Assembly: GCA_000969725.1 (NCBI GenBank)
Contig: JXSR01S007804.1
Strand: one strand, 5' to 3'
Source of the DNA: Ophiothrix spiculata
Lineage: Eukaryota > Echinodermata > Ophiuroidea > Amphilepidida > Ophiotrichidae
Length of the DNA stretch: 25,308 nt
Of the stretch, positions 22,101 to 25,308 are shown piece by piece. The notes below the pieces were generated by a model. It was given only the letters and a program-made list of their open reading frames with translations. It searched no databases and had not been told where the DNA came from. The position numbers and the translations under genes are program-made. The number at the start of each line of letters is the position of its first letter. The stretch's first letter is position 1.

Positions 22101-25013
22101 ATGCTTTGATCATAGCAAGTCGCAATAATACACACTATTTGAAATGCAGACACAGTTTGCATGTGAAACAAAATGCACACACTGTATATGCGTCAAGTGA
22201 AGATTTACGCGATCTGCCTGGATATTGGGCCAAACTCCGAATATATCCAGAAATACAATAACTCTGCTCCATGAGCGACACAAGATGGCAGCGTAACCCG
22301 ATTCCCCTACGAAAATTCCTTGATGCAAAGTCACTTTTCTAAAATATTCTTGTATTGTGCATATTTAAAAAGGGTTGTTCTCTCTATACATAAGTTATCT
22401 CATCAGCAATTAGCAAATAGCTAGAAATGTGCAGATTTCAACAACTGTTTTGAAAAAAATCAATGTGGATAATTTCAAGTTTAAGAAAGTGTCTGAGAAG
22501 ATTCATAGCCTTTAAATTGCTCTAAGCATGTGGGAGATTTTAATTGGAAATTCAATATCGGTGATATTGATATCTTGACAATAACAATATAATCATACAT
22601 TTAAATCTCAAATTCAGTGATGTAAATCGGTAATTTACCGGTTAATTTACATGGTAAATTACCGGTAATTTACCGCCATCATAATTTACCGGCCTAAAAA
22701 GTGGTAAATTAAGTAAAATATAAAAAAAACATAACATTTTTTATTAAAAATAATTTTTGAGAAGTGTTACTGATCTTTATGGAAAAACCATGCATTTAAA
22801 TCATATTTAAGCCTTAAATTTATGTCTCAGTGTCAACATTTACTGTTATTAATTCAAATAAATGAGTTTATTCAGCCTAGACTTAACACCAGTGCATGAA
22901 CTTGCATGGGAAATTTCAGTGTAATTTTTAAAAAAAGATTTTTTTTTTGAGTGAATTATTTAGAACAGATTGATCTTTCAGTATGTGCTTTCATGTCTGG
23001 TGGTACAGTTTATGATCTATGTGCTATGCAGTTTATTGGTCTACCTCGGGGGGGGGACGACACTCACATAATATTAGAGATATAGCCTATAGGTATGTGC
23101 CACGGCCAGGATCCACTGCCCCAAGACCACAATTTTATGCTCACTTCTGGTTTAAGGATCTCCATTTTTAATGAGAGCAGTCCAATAAGTGTATTTCAAG
23201 CTTACAATTGAATACCAGAATGCATCACTGAACCAAGTCCGCCTTTTTTCAAAAATGAATTATACCTAGACCTATAAGAGATTTTCTTATAGACAGGACT
23301 GTCTTGGGCATGAAAGATTAAACTGAATCCACACTGCAACTGCACCAAAAAGTTCCTTATGTATTTGAAAATTTAACAAAATCTATGACCATAATTTGGA
23401 GAGGACATGAACTGTTATTTTAAAGTGTCTGGTCCATGATAGATCTGACTGAAATTTGCTGGTAAAAATCGGCATGAATAATATTTTGTCGATGTAGAAC
23501 CGATTTTTAAAATAAAAATTGGGGGTCACTGAACTCGTTTTTTGTATGCGAGTCAGTATAAAAATAGCATTTTTGGAGCTTTTGGGGGAAAATTAGTACA
23601 AGTAAGTTGCAAGCAAGGGGGAAATCGTCCTTTATCAGAACCAGATCTCGCTATTCTCAATACCTTACTTTAGAAAATCCTATAAGCAGGGACCCAATGA
23701 CACCCAATTGCTGCCCAAGCAGCAGCTTGCTATGTCATGGGATTGGAAAGCGGGAAGTACTTGGTTTAATCCTAGTGATACCACTCATTTTCAAATTTAA
23801 ACTCGTCCCTTTTCAAAAAATGGACTACAAATGGGAAAAGTTGAAAATCAGTTGGGTTTAAGCTCACTTTGTGTAATTTATTGGCTAAAGTAAACCAGTT
23901 TAAATATCGCTTAAAAGTAGAAGAGCATTACTATTAGTATTGGTAAAAGTCTGATTCTTGCCGAAAGTGAAAATATTAATGATACAATATATTGTTGACT
24001 TGAGCGATTAAATGTTAATTTTGCAAGATGTTTTAAACTGCTTATAGTTAAATCCCAATTAATTTTGGAAGCTGAAGTTCATATTATAAGTGTAAGCTGT
24101 TTCGATATTAAACATTATTAAGTGTATACCTATATTTGGTACCAAAATGTTTTCATTTTTTTAGAAGTTTTATAATTTACTTATTTTACTTAATTTACTT
24201 TATTTTACCGGTAATTTACCGAAATTTACCGGTAATTTACCGCAGTTTTTAATTTACCGGTAAATTAACAACATTGCTCAAATTATCTAATTATTGCACA
24301 TGCTTAATCGGTGTATAAAAATTATACTGAGATGGATCAAATACCAGTAAAGGGTCACAAATCTCATTGAGAATTTTTTATGTGGTATTTGTTATAAGTT
24401 TTTATTGTTTTTACATTTTTTTGGAGGTGGGCCAGACATATTCAATGTAAGAACAGGCTTGTTGATGAAATTGCTTTTGTCGACGACGGTGTCAACAAAA
24501 AGCAGTCAATGCCAGCACTACTCTATAAACCTTGAAGTATGCAACAAGCAATCAGACTCTGTTACAAGATCCACAGGATATCCCTTGTATTCTACAACAT
24601 TGTGAACTGGTGGTTTTGTAATGTGTAAGAGACTAGCAATGATTGATTAAGAACAAATCACTGCATATTAATACATTTGGTACATGAATCTTTCATTATT
24701 TTAGTATTATTTTTGGTTAATTTTGTTGCTAATACATGGACAAATCTTGAATATAAGTTCACTTGAATATTCAACTTGATTGGATATGTTGTTATGATTG
24801 GAAAAATACGGACTATATTTTTCCGTGTATGGTAATATTGGTTTACCTATTTGCATTAATGTGCTTGTTGCATACTGCAAGATTTATCGAGTATAGATCT
24901 AGAGCTACCTGTGCATCAATCCTCAGATTTACTGAGGGCAGCATCCATGTGTCTTCTCCTCTCTGTCGGGACTCTTCTCTTCTTCTTTCACGCTTATCAT
25001 GGTCCTTTTTAGC
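1447..25013 (-). CDS. CWF19L2: CWF19-like protein 2, 11 exons, both ends outside window
   Basis: Spliced coding sequence in transcript order: 25013-24909, 21692-21579, 19965-19786, 18928-18812, 12035-11826, 10719-9730, 8870-8649, 7509-7369, 3257-3048, 2013-1897, 1602-1447, giving 854 codons. CWF19L2 belongs to the Cwf19/CwfJ family, nuclear factors of the late intron-lariat spliceosome linked to lariat turnover. Colinear landmarks of the vertebrate protein, recalled from memory, appear in every exon: GEDTWMLP, a Lys-rich block, [29 protein letters not shown], a TRTDRSGQ segment, and the CwfJ C-terminal-1 domain (about residues 700-854) with its Cys-x2-Cys and HMCIEC elements. The first roughly 35 residues and the C-terminal CwfJ-2 part (about 110 residues in human) are missing because they lie outside the window. 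All exons are multiples of three and all junctions are phase 0. The visible part is about 100 residues longer than the matching human region, mostly in the 330-codon exon. Identification is near certain; exact exon ends come from splice-site reading. Confidence 0.95.
1897..2013 (-). CDS. CWF19L2: CWF19L2 coding exon j (39 codons), HIT-like core
   Basis: Reads [20 protein letters not shown], then [19 protein letters not shown]. It matches human [20 protein letters not shown] / QHHRAATLLDEDIWEEIQ almost residue for residue. The GHCLIIP strand is typical of HIT-fold proteins. The acceptor is ACGCAG and the donor CAG/GTATGG. It has no long open frame of its own because the surrounding introns close the frame. 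Confidence 0.95.
2081..2343 (+). mobile_element. tRNA-derived SINE
   Basis: The head resembles a tRNA: an A-box-like TTAGTGTAGCGG and a perfect B box GGTTCGAGTCC at 2129-2139, followed by GCGCCCGG. The acceptor stem does not pair, so this is not a working tRNA. The body has a Cys/Thr-codon-like pyrimidine segment with CTCCGGGTCCTCCGG, a central module reminiscent of widespread metazoan SINEs, and ends in a (TTTC)n tail at about 2323-2343. Target duplications were not clear. Confidence 0.8.
2862..2923 (-). pseudogene. Partial copy A of CWF19L2 exon i
   Basis: 58 of 62 bases match 3090-3151 inside the true exon. In the exon's frame it reads [20 protein letters not shown]. The flanking CAG that could act as an acceptor puts the frame out of phase, and splicing there would run into a stop, so it is not a usable alternative exon. 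Confidence 0.85.
2954..2999 (-). pseudogene. Partial copy B of CWF19L2 exon i
   Basis: About 40 of 46 bases match 3127-3172 of the true exon. In frame it reads [14 protein letters not shown] and then meets a stop. It overlaps the part of the exon represented in copy A, so at least two separate duplication events are needed. Confidence 0.75.
3048..3257 (-). CDS. CWF19L2: CWF19L2 coding exon i (70 codons), start of CwfJ/HIT-like domain
   Basis: Reads [19 protein letters not shown], then an Arg/Glu helix, [20 protein letters not shown] and [11 protein letters not shown]. These correspond to human [32 protein letters not shown] and PKHLIVAIGVK, the opening of the CwfJ C-terminal-1 domain with its Cys-x2-Cys pair. 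The acceptor is TTGCAG and the donor AAG/GTATAT. Two partial copies of this exon lie in the next intron. Confidence 0.96.
3306..3660. mobile_element. Foldback MITE interrupted by a hAT-like MITE
   Basis: The left arm GTAAACCGGGGTGACTTTG and the right arm (reverse complement GTAAACTGGGGTGA, then CGGGGTGACTTTG) frame inverted repeats of about 100 bases. The arms continue inward through TGTCTGATAGTGGTTTG and its counterpart near 3565-3590. The right arm has a short internal duplication of the GGGGTGA segment that the left arm lacks. The apex is occupied by the element at 3402-3539. Confidence 0.75.
3402..3539. mobile_element. 138-bp hAT-like MITE nested in foldback element
   Basis: The ends CAGGGGTGTGAG and (reverse complement) CAGGGGAGTGAG are imperfect inverted repeats. 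The interior is related to the 794-934 element through CTGAAAAT, GACAAAA and CAGGCTGAAAAT blocks. An ATCAA repeat flanks both sides. Same family, second copy in this window. Confidence 0.65.
4078..4292 (+). mobile_element. TTAA-flanked MITE, copy 1
   Basis: TTAA lies on both edges (4078-4081, 4289-4292), with ends AGCAATA and, reverse-complemented, AGCAATACTATAA. The interior shares CCCCTGTCA, TGACTTTT and the sub-terminal GATCAAAATTTTATAG with copies at 12454-12806 (inverted) and 17636-17943. TTAA targets are typical of piggyBac-type integration, but the family cannot be fixed without an autonomous copy. Confidence 0.72.
4503..4822. mobile_element. 320-bp hairpin element
   Basis: A near-perfect long inverted repeat with arms of about 155 bases. 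CCTTAAGGCCTAGTATCC at the left is mirrored by CCTTAGGCCTAGTATCC from the right, continuing through TTGGCTGTTCGCATATTCCG and CGTTCTGCTT to an apex near 4675. The left arm carries about 33 extra bases (around 4558-4590) missing from the right. It is inserted next to the left end of the 4478-6120 element. Confidence 0.8.
4862..5759. mobile_element. 0.9-kb foldback element with 330-bp loop
   Basis: The arms at about 4865-5160 and 5495-5757 are inverted copies at an estimated 80-85% identity. Examples are ATTTGATTAGCTA, ATGGCTGAGTAAT and TATAGGATAAATCAGT and their reverse complements. The loop (about 5165-5490) has no reading frame of note. It sits between blocks that are adjacent in the 13208-14297 copy, so it looks inserted. 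Confidence 0.72.
6226..6835. repeat. Degenerate tandem array rich in TGACCT/AGGTCA hexamers
   Basis: Three to four diverged units of roughly 160-190 bp, each opening with AGGTCAACTTTTT and containing GGGTCAAGGGCTATC-like and TGACCTTGAAATGACCT-like blocks. By eye there are 21 exact TGACCT and 5 exact AGGTCA, including five TGACCTTGA. The hexamer is the nuclear-receptor half-site consensus, but a repeat born from this motif would contain many by descent, so function is only a possibility. Confidence 0.75.
7369..7509 (-). CDS. CWF19L2: CWF19L2 coding exon h (47 codons), [11 protein letters not shown] segment
   Basis: Reads [18 protein letters not shown] followed by [13 protein letters not shown] and [13 protein letters not shown]. 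This matches STHEERERVRYFHDDDNLSL / NEKMGTAENQNKLFMRMASK in human. The acceptor is TTATTAG and the donor AAG/GTAAGT. The acceptor and first codons form the first unit of a degenerate tandem repeat that continues into the intron (7483-7745). Confidence 0.95.
7483..7745 (-). repeat. Four degenerate 65-74 bp tandem units spanning an exon edge
   Basis: Units begin at 7483, 7548, 7617 and 7691, marked by CTGGC[C/A/T] or TTTGCC and ending near CAACATGTT. The first unit contains the true acceptor and first codons of exon h (VVTHDASGQ). On the minus strand the others read [18 protein letters not shown] and LVTHEYKRQ at the same place. Two of the three retain a TTAG acceptor. Confidence 0.75.
7510..8648 (-). 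other. CWF19L2: GC-AG intron between exons g and h
   Basis: The donor GCAAGT at 8648-8643 follows AAG, and the acceptor AG is at 7511-7510. It holds the exon-edge tandem repeat (7510-7745), a 66-bp minisatellite (8106-8309), and nothing recognised in 7746-8105 or 8310-8642. Confidence 0.85.
8106..8309. repeat. 66-bp minisatellite, about three units
   Basis: CATTCCTGAGGTGCAAATTT recurs at 8125, 8191 and 8257, exactly 66 bp apart, with only a couple of substitutions between units. The first unit lacks about 22 bp before this block. Each unit contains smaller GAGTACAATT repeats. The period is a multiple of three, so reading frames stay open on the minus strand, but no start, splice context or homology supports coding. 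Confidence 0.9.
8649..8870 (-). CDS. CWF19L2: CWF19L2 coding exon g (74 codons), ends at a GC donor
   Basis: Begins [18 protein letters not shown], matching the human AEQLKVQLEKA helix. A Gln/Pro linker and an acidic DEDDDEVVL lead to [13 protein letters not shown] and GRRKKKQK, equal to VRTDQSGRVWPV and GGRRKRQ. The acceptor ends ATCCAG. The donor is AAG/GCAAGT, a non-canonical GC donor with otherwise perfect consensus. The nearest GT, four bases on, would shift the frame of the next exon. Confidence 0.93.
8871..9729 (-). other. CWF19L2: CWF19L2 intron between exons f and g
   Basis: AT-rich and mostly featureless. A perfect hairpin lies at 9596-9616 (TTGGAGCGA, 3-base loop, TCGCTCCAA), and a related CGCTCCAA is at 9533-9540. 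No coding exon or recognisable transposon. Confidence 0.75.
9730..10719 (-). CDS. CWF19L2: CWF19L2 large exon (330 codons), low-complexity with FMKPG repeats
   Basis: The first 52 codons (10719-10564: [25 protein letters not shown]) match the human SMEIFQSKLEDAEKAA / RRERWRK region. An Asp-Arg-rich tract with two DRDQGRRD repeats follows. Next come six head-to-tail 14-residue units with an F[MV]KP core, spaced exactly 42 bp apart, then looser [16 protein letters not shown] and GWRKPGS copies, a Ser-rich acidic stretch and SPTPPPP. The exon ends in the conserved [22 protein letters not shown] segment. Human CWF19L2 has only scattered FLRP/FRKP equivalents here, so the repeat looks like a lineage expansion. 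The middle is probably disordered. The acceptor is TTTAG and the donor GAG/GTAGGT. Confidence 0.95.
10720..11825 (-). other. CWF19L2: CWF19L2 intron between exons e and f
   Basis: It contains a 190-bp hAT-like MITE at 11252-11441. The rest (10720-11243 and 11450-11825) is AT-rich without features I can support. Confidence 0.8.
11252..11441. mobile_element. 190-bp hAT-like MITE with 8-bp target duplication
   Basis: The ends CAGGCATTCTCAAATAG and, reversed, CAGGGTTTCACAATTAG match at 13 of 17 positions. The flanks TTATAGAT (11244-11251) and CTATAGAT (11442-11449) are an 8-bp duplication with one difference, the hAT signature. The interior has repeated TGTGGCGCATT blocks and no coding capacity. 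Confidence 0.78.
11826..12035 (-). CDS. CWF19L2: CWF19L2 coding exon e (70 codons), [10 protein letters not shown] motif
   Basis: Contains [15 protein letters not shown] and, further on, [19 protein letters not shown] and QRWG. These align well with [18 protein letters not shown] and GGLSWLRKSYLRMKEQAEKQ in human, the most conserved block of the N-terminal half. The acceptor ends TTTCAG; a second AG four bases further in would break the phase-0 frame. The donor is GGT/GTAAGT. Confidence 0.95.
12091..12403. mobile_element. MITE with CAGGGTTAGTAC ends and AAGGACTTT repeats
   Basis: Perfect 12-base terminal inverted repeats, CAGGGTTAGTAC. The sub-terminal regions are packed with TTCAAGGACTTT motifs (near 12120, 12145, 12290, 12318 and 12360-12385). 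The CAGGG ends suggest hAT, but the 8-bp flanks do not match, so the superfamily is uncertain. Confidence 0.7.
12454..12806 (-). mobile_element. TTAA-flanked MITE, copy 2 (inverted)
   Basis: TTAA at 12454-12457 and 12803-12806, with ends AGCAATGAGATTTTGATC and, reversed, AGCAATACTATAAAGTG. It is in opposite orientation to the 17636-17943 copy and shares CATGCATGCTTTCCTATAC, ATTCAGGATCC and GGGTGACAG-type blocks. It is the longest of the three copies. Confidence 0.8.
12966..13195. mobile_element. 230-bp MITE with about 32-bp TIRs
   Basis: The left end begins ACTATTATTGAAATCATT and the right end, reversed, ACTATTATTAAAGTCATT; both continue AAATTTCCTACAAA. About 30 of 32 positions agree. The interior is GC-richer, with GCGTGTGCGAC and a TGATTGGTC. 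Target duplication unclear. Confidence 0.78.
13208..14297. mobile_element. 1.09-kb TIR element, second copy of the 4478-6120 family
   Basis: The ends TGTGACCCGTCATATC and, reversed, TGTCACCCGTCATATCG are followed on the left by AAAAGGTACCTTAAGG. Interior blocks shared with 4478-6120 are near 13300-13400 and 14100-14245, including AATTAGAAATT and ATGCTCAGCTTCAAT. The central part (about 13440-14070) is absent from the other copy, so it is either ancestral or another insertion. No transposase frame. Confidence 0.75.
15483..16877 (+). CDS. Two-Ig-domain type I membrane receptor with duplicated ITAM-like tail
   Basis: An uninterrupted 464-residue frame inside the 6.8 kb CWF19L2 intron, on the opposite strand. 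M1 and M4 are both possible starts; either gives a signal peptide, with likely cleavage near VKS/QE (about residue 19). Ig domain 1 (about 22-131) has Cys43 and the DIGDYLC motif but lacks the usual strand-C Trp. Ig domain 2 (about 138-236) has FSC, LTW and DSGVIFTC. A Ser/Thr/Pro stalk (237-305) and a membrane span (about 309-336, [16 protein letters not shown]) follow, with a basic stop-transfer YKKNQK. The tail holds two 31-residue homologous units (374-404 and 429-459), each ending in YxxL-x9-YxxL, and the C-terminus YETV fits a class I PDZ ligand. By analogy with ITAM receptors it would recruit SH2 kinases; that is inference. I do not recognise an orthologue. An upstream non-coding or coding exon cannot be excluded. 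Confidence 0.88.
   Translation: MYNMDKIIYFVLSISFVKSQEVTVSMTTNPEMPRVGDTLLMTCTVSGADLYTDYLVIMKLNGDGSSVILADQNGSSDLPENWLFNSFQPIPGGGLMSLYSSELKPSDIGDYLCTVLRDSTTLAKDTIHLDILYPPHTPPYCSADPFPSSSGAYYDGEVVTFSCSSYLGNPTVNLTWSREDGLSLPKPVILETQNGLIAEITVTLSLSDSGVIFTCTSSSDAFPYYTDSCYPTAINVIPRPAIINPPFTTLQSTTTPTSSKLTASILTSLTKSNAFQATESTINPMSQSSANVLADLTSNLDLSEGSRNIFLYIIIIGSIMFLSIIIVLMCVIFYMYKKNQKSDTDSMIAERSLSKTTIELDVSSENIERQGHQYESRLPLNTNNTYMELDKKGVENNAYLSLEDRHKPTHDKNTVTAATIAVRNNNTGYESSLPTSTVENYTALQKDDIENHEYAGLEKEYETV
16994..17119. repeat. Tandem duplication of 63 bp
   Basis: 16994-17056 and 17057-17119 are identical except for one base (ACTTTAATT against ACTCTAATT). The near identity marks it as recent. It lies within the inverted-repeat element. 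Confidence 0.95.
17121..17136. repeat. Perfect 16-bp palindrome
   Basis: TTGTCGCCGGCGACAA is its own reverse complement and starts two bases after the 63-bp duplication. It is GC-rich in an AT-rich setting. No factor is assigned. Confidence 0.9.
17513..17566 (+). pseudogene. Decayed extra copy of the ITAM-like tail module
   Basis: From 17521 the sequence starts with the same 16 bases as 16805-16820 (CACGGCCCTTCAGAAA), then follows the CATTGAGAA and CATGAATA blocks of the second tail module at roughly 90% identity. A 2-base insertion and an in-frame stop make it non-coding. It is closer to module 2 than module 2 is to module 1, so it arose by a later duplication. If the first downstream AATAAA is used, it lies inside the 3' untranslated region. 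Confidence 0.82.
17636..17943 (+). mobile_element. TTAA-flanked MITE, copy 3
   Basis: TTAA at 17636-17639 and 17940-17943, with ends AGCAATACCGGTACAATAAA and, reversed, AGCAATACTATAAGATTTTG. It is the same orientation as copy 1 and inverted relative to copy 2, sharing CCCCTGTCACCCATGAC, ATTCAGGATCC and GGAAAGCATGCATGTCC blocks. Confidence 0.82.
17654..17659 (+). promoter_or_regulatory. Candidate poly(A) signal of the Ig receptor gene
   Basis: This is the first AATAAA after the stop codon at 16877; none occurs between. It sits inside a TTAA-flanked MITE (17636-17943), which may therefore supply the polyadenylation signal. A variant ATTAAA near 17249 is an alternative. No transcript evidence is available. 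Confidence 0.3.
18812..18928 (-). CDS. CWF19L2: CWF19L2 coding exon d (39 codons), RDDWL segment
   Basis: Reads [18 protein letters not shown] followed by a charged helix ending KLSIDE. It corresponds to KRDEWMTVDFM and the following Lys/Glu helix of vertebrate CWF19L2, a likely coiled or helical spliceosome-contact segment. The acceptor is TTGCAG and the donor GAA/GTAAGT. Its 3' side faces the 6.8 kb intron that contains the Ig receptor gene on the other strand. Confidence 0.92.
18929..19785 (-). other. CWF19L2: CWF19L2 intron between exons c and d
   Basis: It contains a 23-T run at 19149-19171 inside a low-complexity A/T region with CCGACCGAC and CCAACCGACC on either side, and a TA-flanked MITE at 19438-19651. 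No other features supported. Confidence 0.75.
19438..19651. mobile_element. 214-bp MITE with TA target duplication
   Basis: The inverted ends are CAGTATTTTT, flanked by TA at 19436-19437 and 19652-19653. TA followed by CAGT ends is the usual arrangement of Tc1/mariner-type non-autonomous elements. The terminal repeats are short, so this is a moderate call. Confidence 0.6.
19786..19965 (-). CDS. CWF19L2: CWF19L2 coding exon c (60 codons), acidic linker
   Basis: Starts [12 protein letters not shown] and ends [12 protein letters not shown]. The EMEWV start continues the Ser/Asp/Glu run of the preceding exon, equivalent to SEDEWVEAV in human. The rest is a poorly conserved Pro/Ala/Ser and acidic linker. 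The acceptor ends ATATAG and the donor is AAG/GTATTA. Family membership follows from position and the EWV motif; the linker by itself is not diagnostic. Confidence 0.88.
20284..20818. mobile_element. AGTGGTCGATTTC-ended MITE with nested insertion
   Basis: Perfect 13-base inverted ends, AGTGGTCGATTTC. Outside the nested element it matches the 20857-21111 copy through GATTTC[A/G]CTAAC and AA[A/C]GCATCG-type blocks. Several GATGCATCG motifs occur. Non-coding. Confidence 0.78.
20306..20586. mobile_element. 281-bp MITE nested in the 20284-20818 element
   Basis: The perfect 16-base inverted repeats are ATGCTGCTTTCATACT and AGTATGAAAGCAGCAT, flanked by TA on each side. Inner parts also mirror each other (TGTAGTTTTGCAGCTTTGTC against the segment at 20505-20540). 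Removing it rejoins the host MITE as seen in the neighbouring copy. Confidence 0.75.
20857..21111. mobile_element. 255-bp MITE, second AGTGGTCGATTTC-family copy
   Basis: The ends AGGGGTCGATTTCACTAAC and, reversed, AGTGGTCGATTTCACTAAC are followed by mirrored ATGCATCGT blocks. It lies only 38 bp from the first copy. Non-coding. Confidence 0.82.
21579..21692 (-). CDS. CWF19L2: CWF19L2 coding exon b (38 codons), Lys-rich block
   Basis: Begins [11 protein letters not shown], runs through a Lys/His stretch and ends [10 protein letters not shown]. This matches the poly-Lys then poly-Ser-Glu-Asp segment of the vertebrate protein and is probably disordered and nuclear-localising. The acceptor ends TTTCAG and the donor is GAG/GTTTGT. 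The correct frame has no long uninterrupted open reading frame, so the exon is found only by splice reading. Confidence 0.9.
22007..22292. repeat. 286-bp inverted-repeat segment
   Basis: GCAGCTATCTTAGATTGTCG then CTCATGGAG at the left mirrors GCTGCCATCTTGTGTCG then CTCATGGAG read from the right. The arms are about 28 bp with a GC-richer interior. It is likely an old MITE, but the ends and target site are not defined. Confidence 0.55.
22615..24276. mobile_element. 1.66-kb non-autonomous hAT-like element, 8-bp TSD
   Basis: CTCAAATT at 22607-22614 and 24277-24284 is a perfect 8-bp duplication. The ends CAGTGATGTAAAT and, reversed, CAATGTTGTTAAT fit hAT termini. Both sub-terminal regions are packed with palindromic GGTAATTTACC copies (22629-22710 and 24200-24265). 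The interior has no transposase-like frame; the longest is an 84-codon stretch without recognisable motifs. Confidence 0.85.
24909..25013 (-). CDS. CWF19L2: CWF19L2 coding exon a (35 codons), N-terminal region
   Basis: Reads [19 protein letters not shown], then [16 protein letters not shown]. The GEDTWMLP motif is a hallmark of CWF19L2, following a basic helical stretch. The acceptor ends TTCAG and the donor is CAG/GTAGCT. It must be preceded by at least one exon, because human CWF19L2 has about 35 residues before this point and no convincing initiator exon is visible up to 25308. Confidence 0.92.
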
Positions 25014-25308
25014 CTGAATTATAGAGAGAAAATGAAGAAAATGGGAAAATTAGTATAGTTAAGACTGAATGTAAGGTGCTCCCATAAAATAGGGGTTAGA
25101 GATTCAAAAATCAGTAAAATCAATCCAGCCACAAAAGATTTTATGGGCAACTGAGAAATAAAGAACAGTAGGAGATAAAACAAGAATAGTCCTTAAAAAG
25201 GACAAACTCACGTTACCCCGGAGTCATGGTTAAGATTACACTGTGTACCAAATGCTCAATAATTATGCTTGCCATTATTCATTGCTTCTTATCATGCTTA
25301 TGGAATTG
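25014..25308 (-). other. CWF19L2: CWF19L2 intron upstream of exon a (partial)
   Basis: AT-rich and unremarkable. No initiator exon matching the SIEERKEQ-type N-terminus of the vertebrate protein could be read on the minus strand. Confidence 0.7.

Larger units (their letters stand above)
21693..24908 (-). other. CWF19L2: CWF19L2 intron between exons a and b (3.2 kb)
   Basis: It contains an inverted-repeat segment at 22007-22292 and a 1.66-kb hAT-like element at 22615-24276. 21693-22006, 22293-22614 and 24277-24908 are AT-rich with nothing recognised. Confidence 0.78.

Noticed and set aside
23607-23861. Transposase fragment in the hAT-like element
   Set aside because: The 84-codon frame shows no hAT dimerisation or catalytic motif and is closed on both sides.
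25205-25240. Initiator exon of CWF19L2
   Set aside because: The minus strand has an ATG followed by ACTCCG and a nearby GTGAGT, but a stop intervenes and the residues do not resemble the family N-terminus.

Overview
The window is AT-rich intronic DNA from an animal, most likely an invertebrate. It has small symmetrical coding exons separated by introns of 0.3-6.8 kb, a tRNA-derived SINE and many short inverted-repeat transposons. The sequence alone does not fix the lineage; an invertebrate deuterostome is a reasonable guess but no more. No operon, CRISPR array or functional RNA gene was found.

The backbone is one minus-strand gene running across nearly the whole window. Eleven exons (854 codons) read in order as CWF19L2, the CWF19-like protein 2 of the late intron-lariat spliceosome. 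The identification rests on motifs I recognise from the vertebrate protein, spread over all exons: GEDTWMLP, a Lys-rich block then [67 protein letters not shown], and a HIT-like CwfJ C-terminal-1 domain ending DLAPIYFK. The first coding exon lies beyond 25308. The last exons, encoding the CwfJ C-terminal-2 part, lie below position 1. Every intron boundary seen is phase 0, and one intron uses a GC donor.

The longest intron (12036-18811) holds a second gene on the opposite strand, 15483-16877. It is a 464-codon uninterrupted reading frame for a type I membrane protein with a signal peptide, two immunoglobulin-like domains, a Ser/Thr-rich stalk, one membrane span and a cytoplasmic tail. The tail carries two tandemly duplicated ITAM-like modules (YxxL-x9-YxxL) and ends in ETV, a possible PDZ ligand. 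A decayed third copy of the module lies about 0.7 kb downstream, past an inverted-repeat element.

The introns hold a dense set of non-autonomous DNA elements: hAT-like elements (one 1.66 kb long with a perfect 8-bp target duplication), TTAA-flanked MITEs in three copies, TA-flanked MITEs, foldback elements and several nested insertions. They also hold a 0.6 kb array rich in TGACCT/AGGTCA hexamers and a 66-bp minisatellite. Three CWF19L2 exons have partial, non-functional copies of themselves in the adjacent intron, including a tandem series of a splice acceptor with the first codons of its exon.

The two genes have no evident functional link beyond their nested arrangement. The best leads are the nested ITAM-bearing Ig receptor with its duplicated tail, the 14-residue FMKPG repeat expansion inside the CWF19L2 large exon, and the repeated exon copies in the introns.
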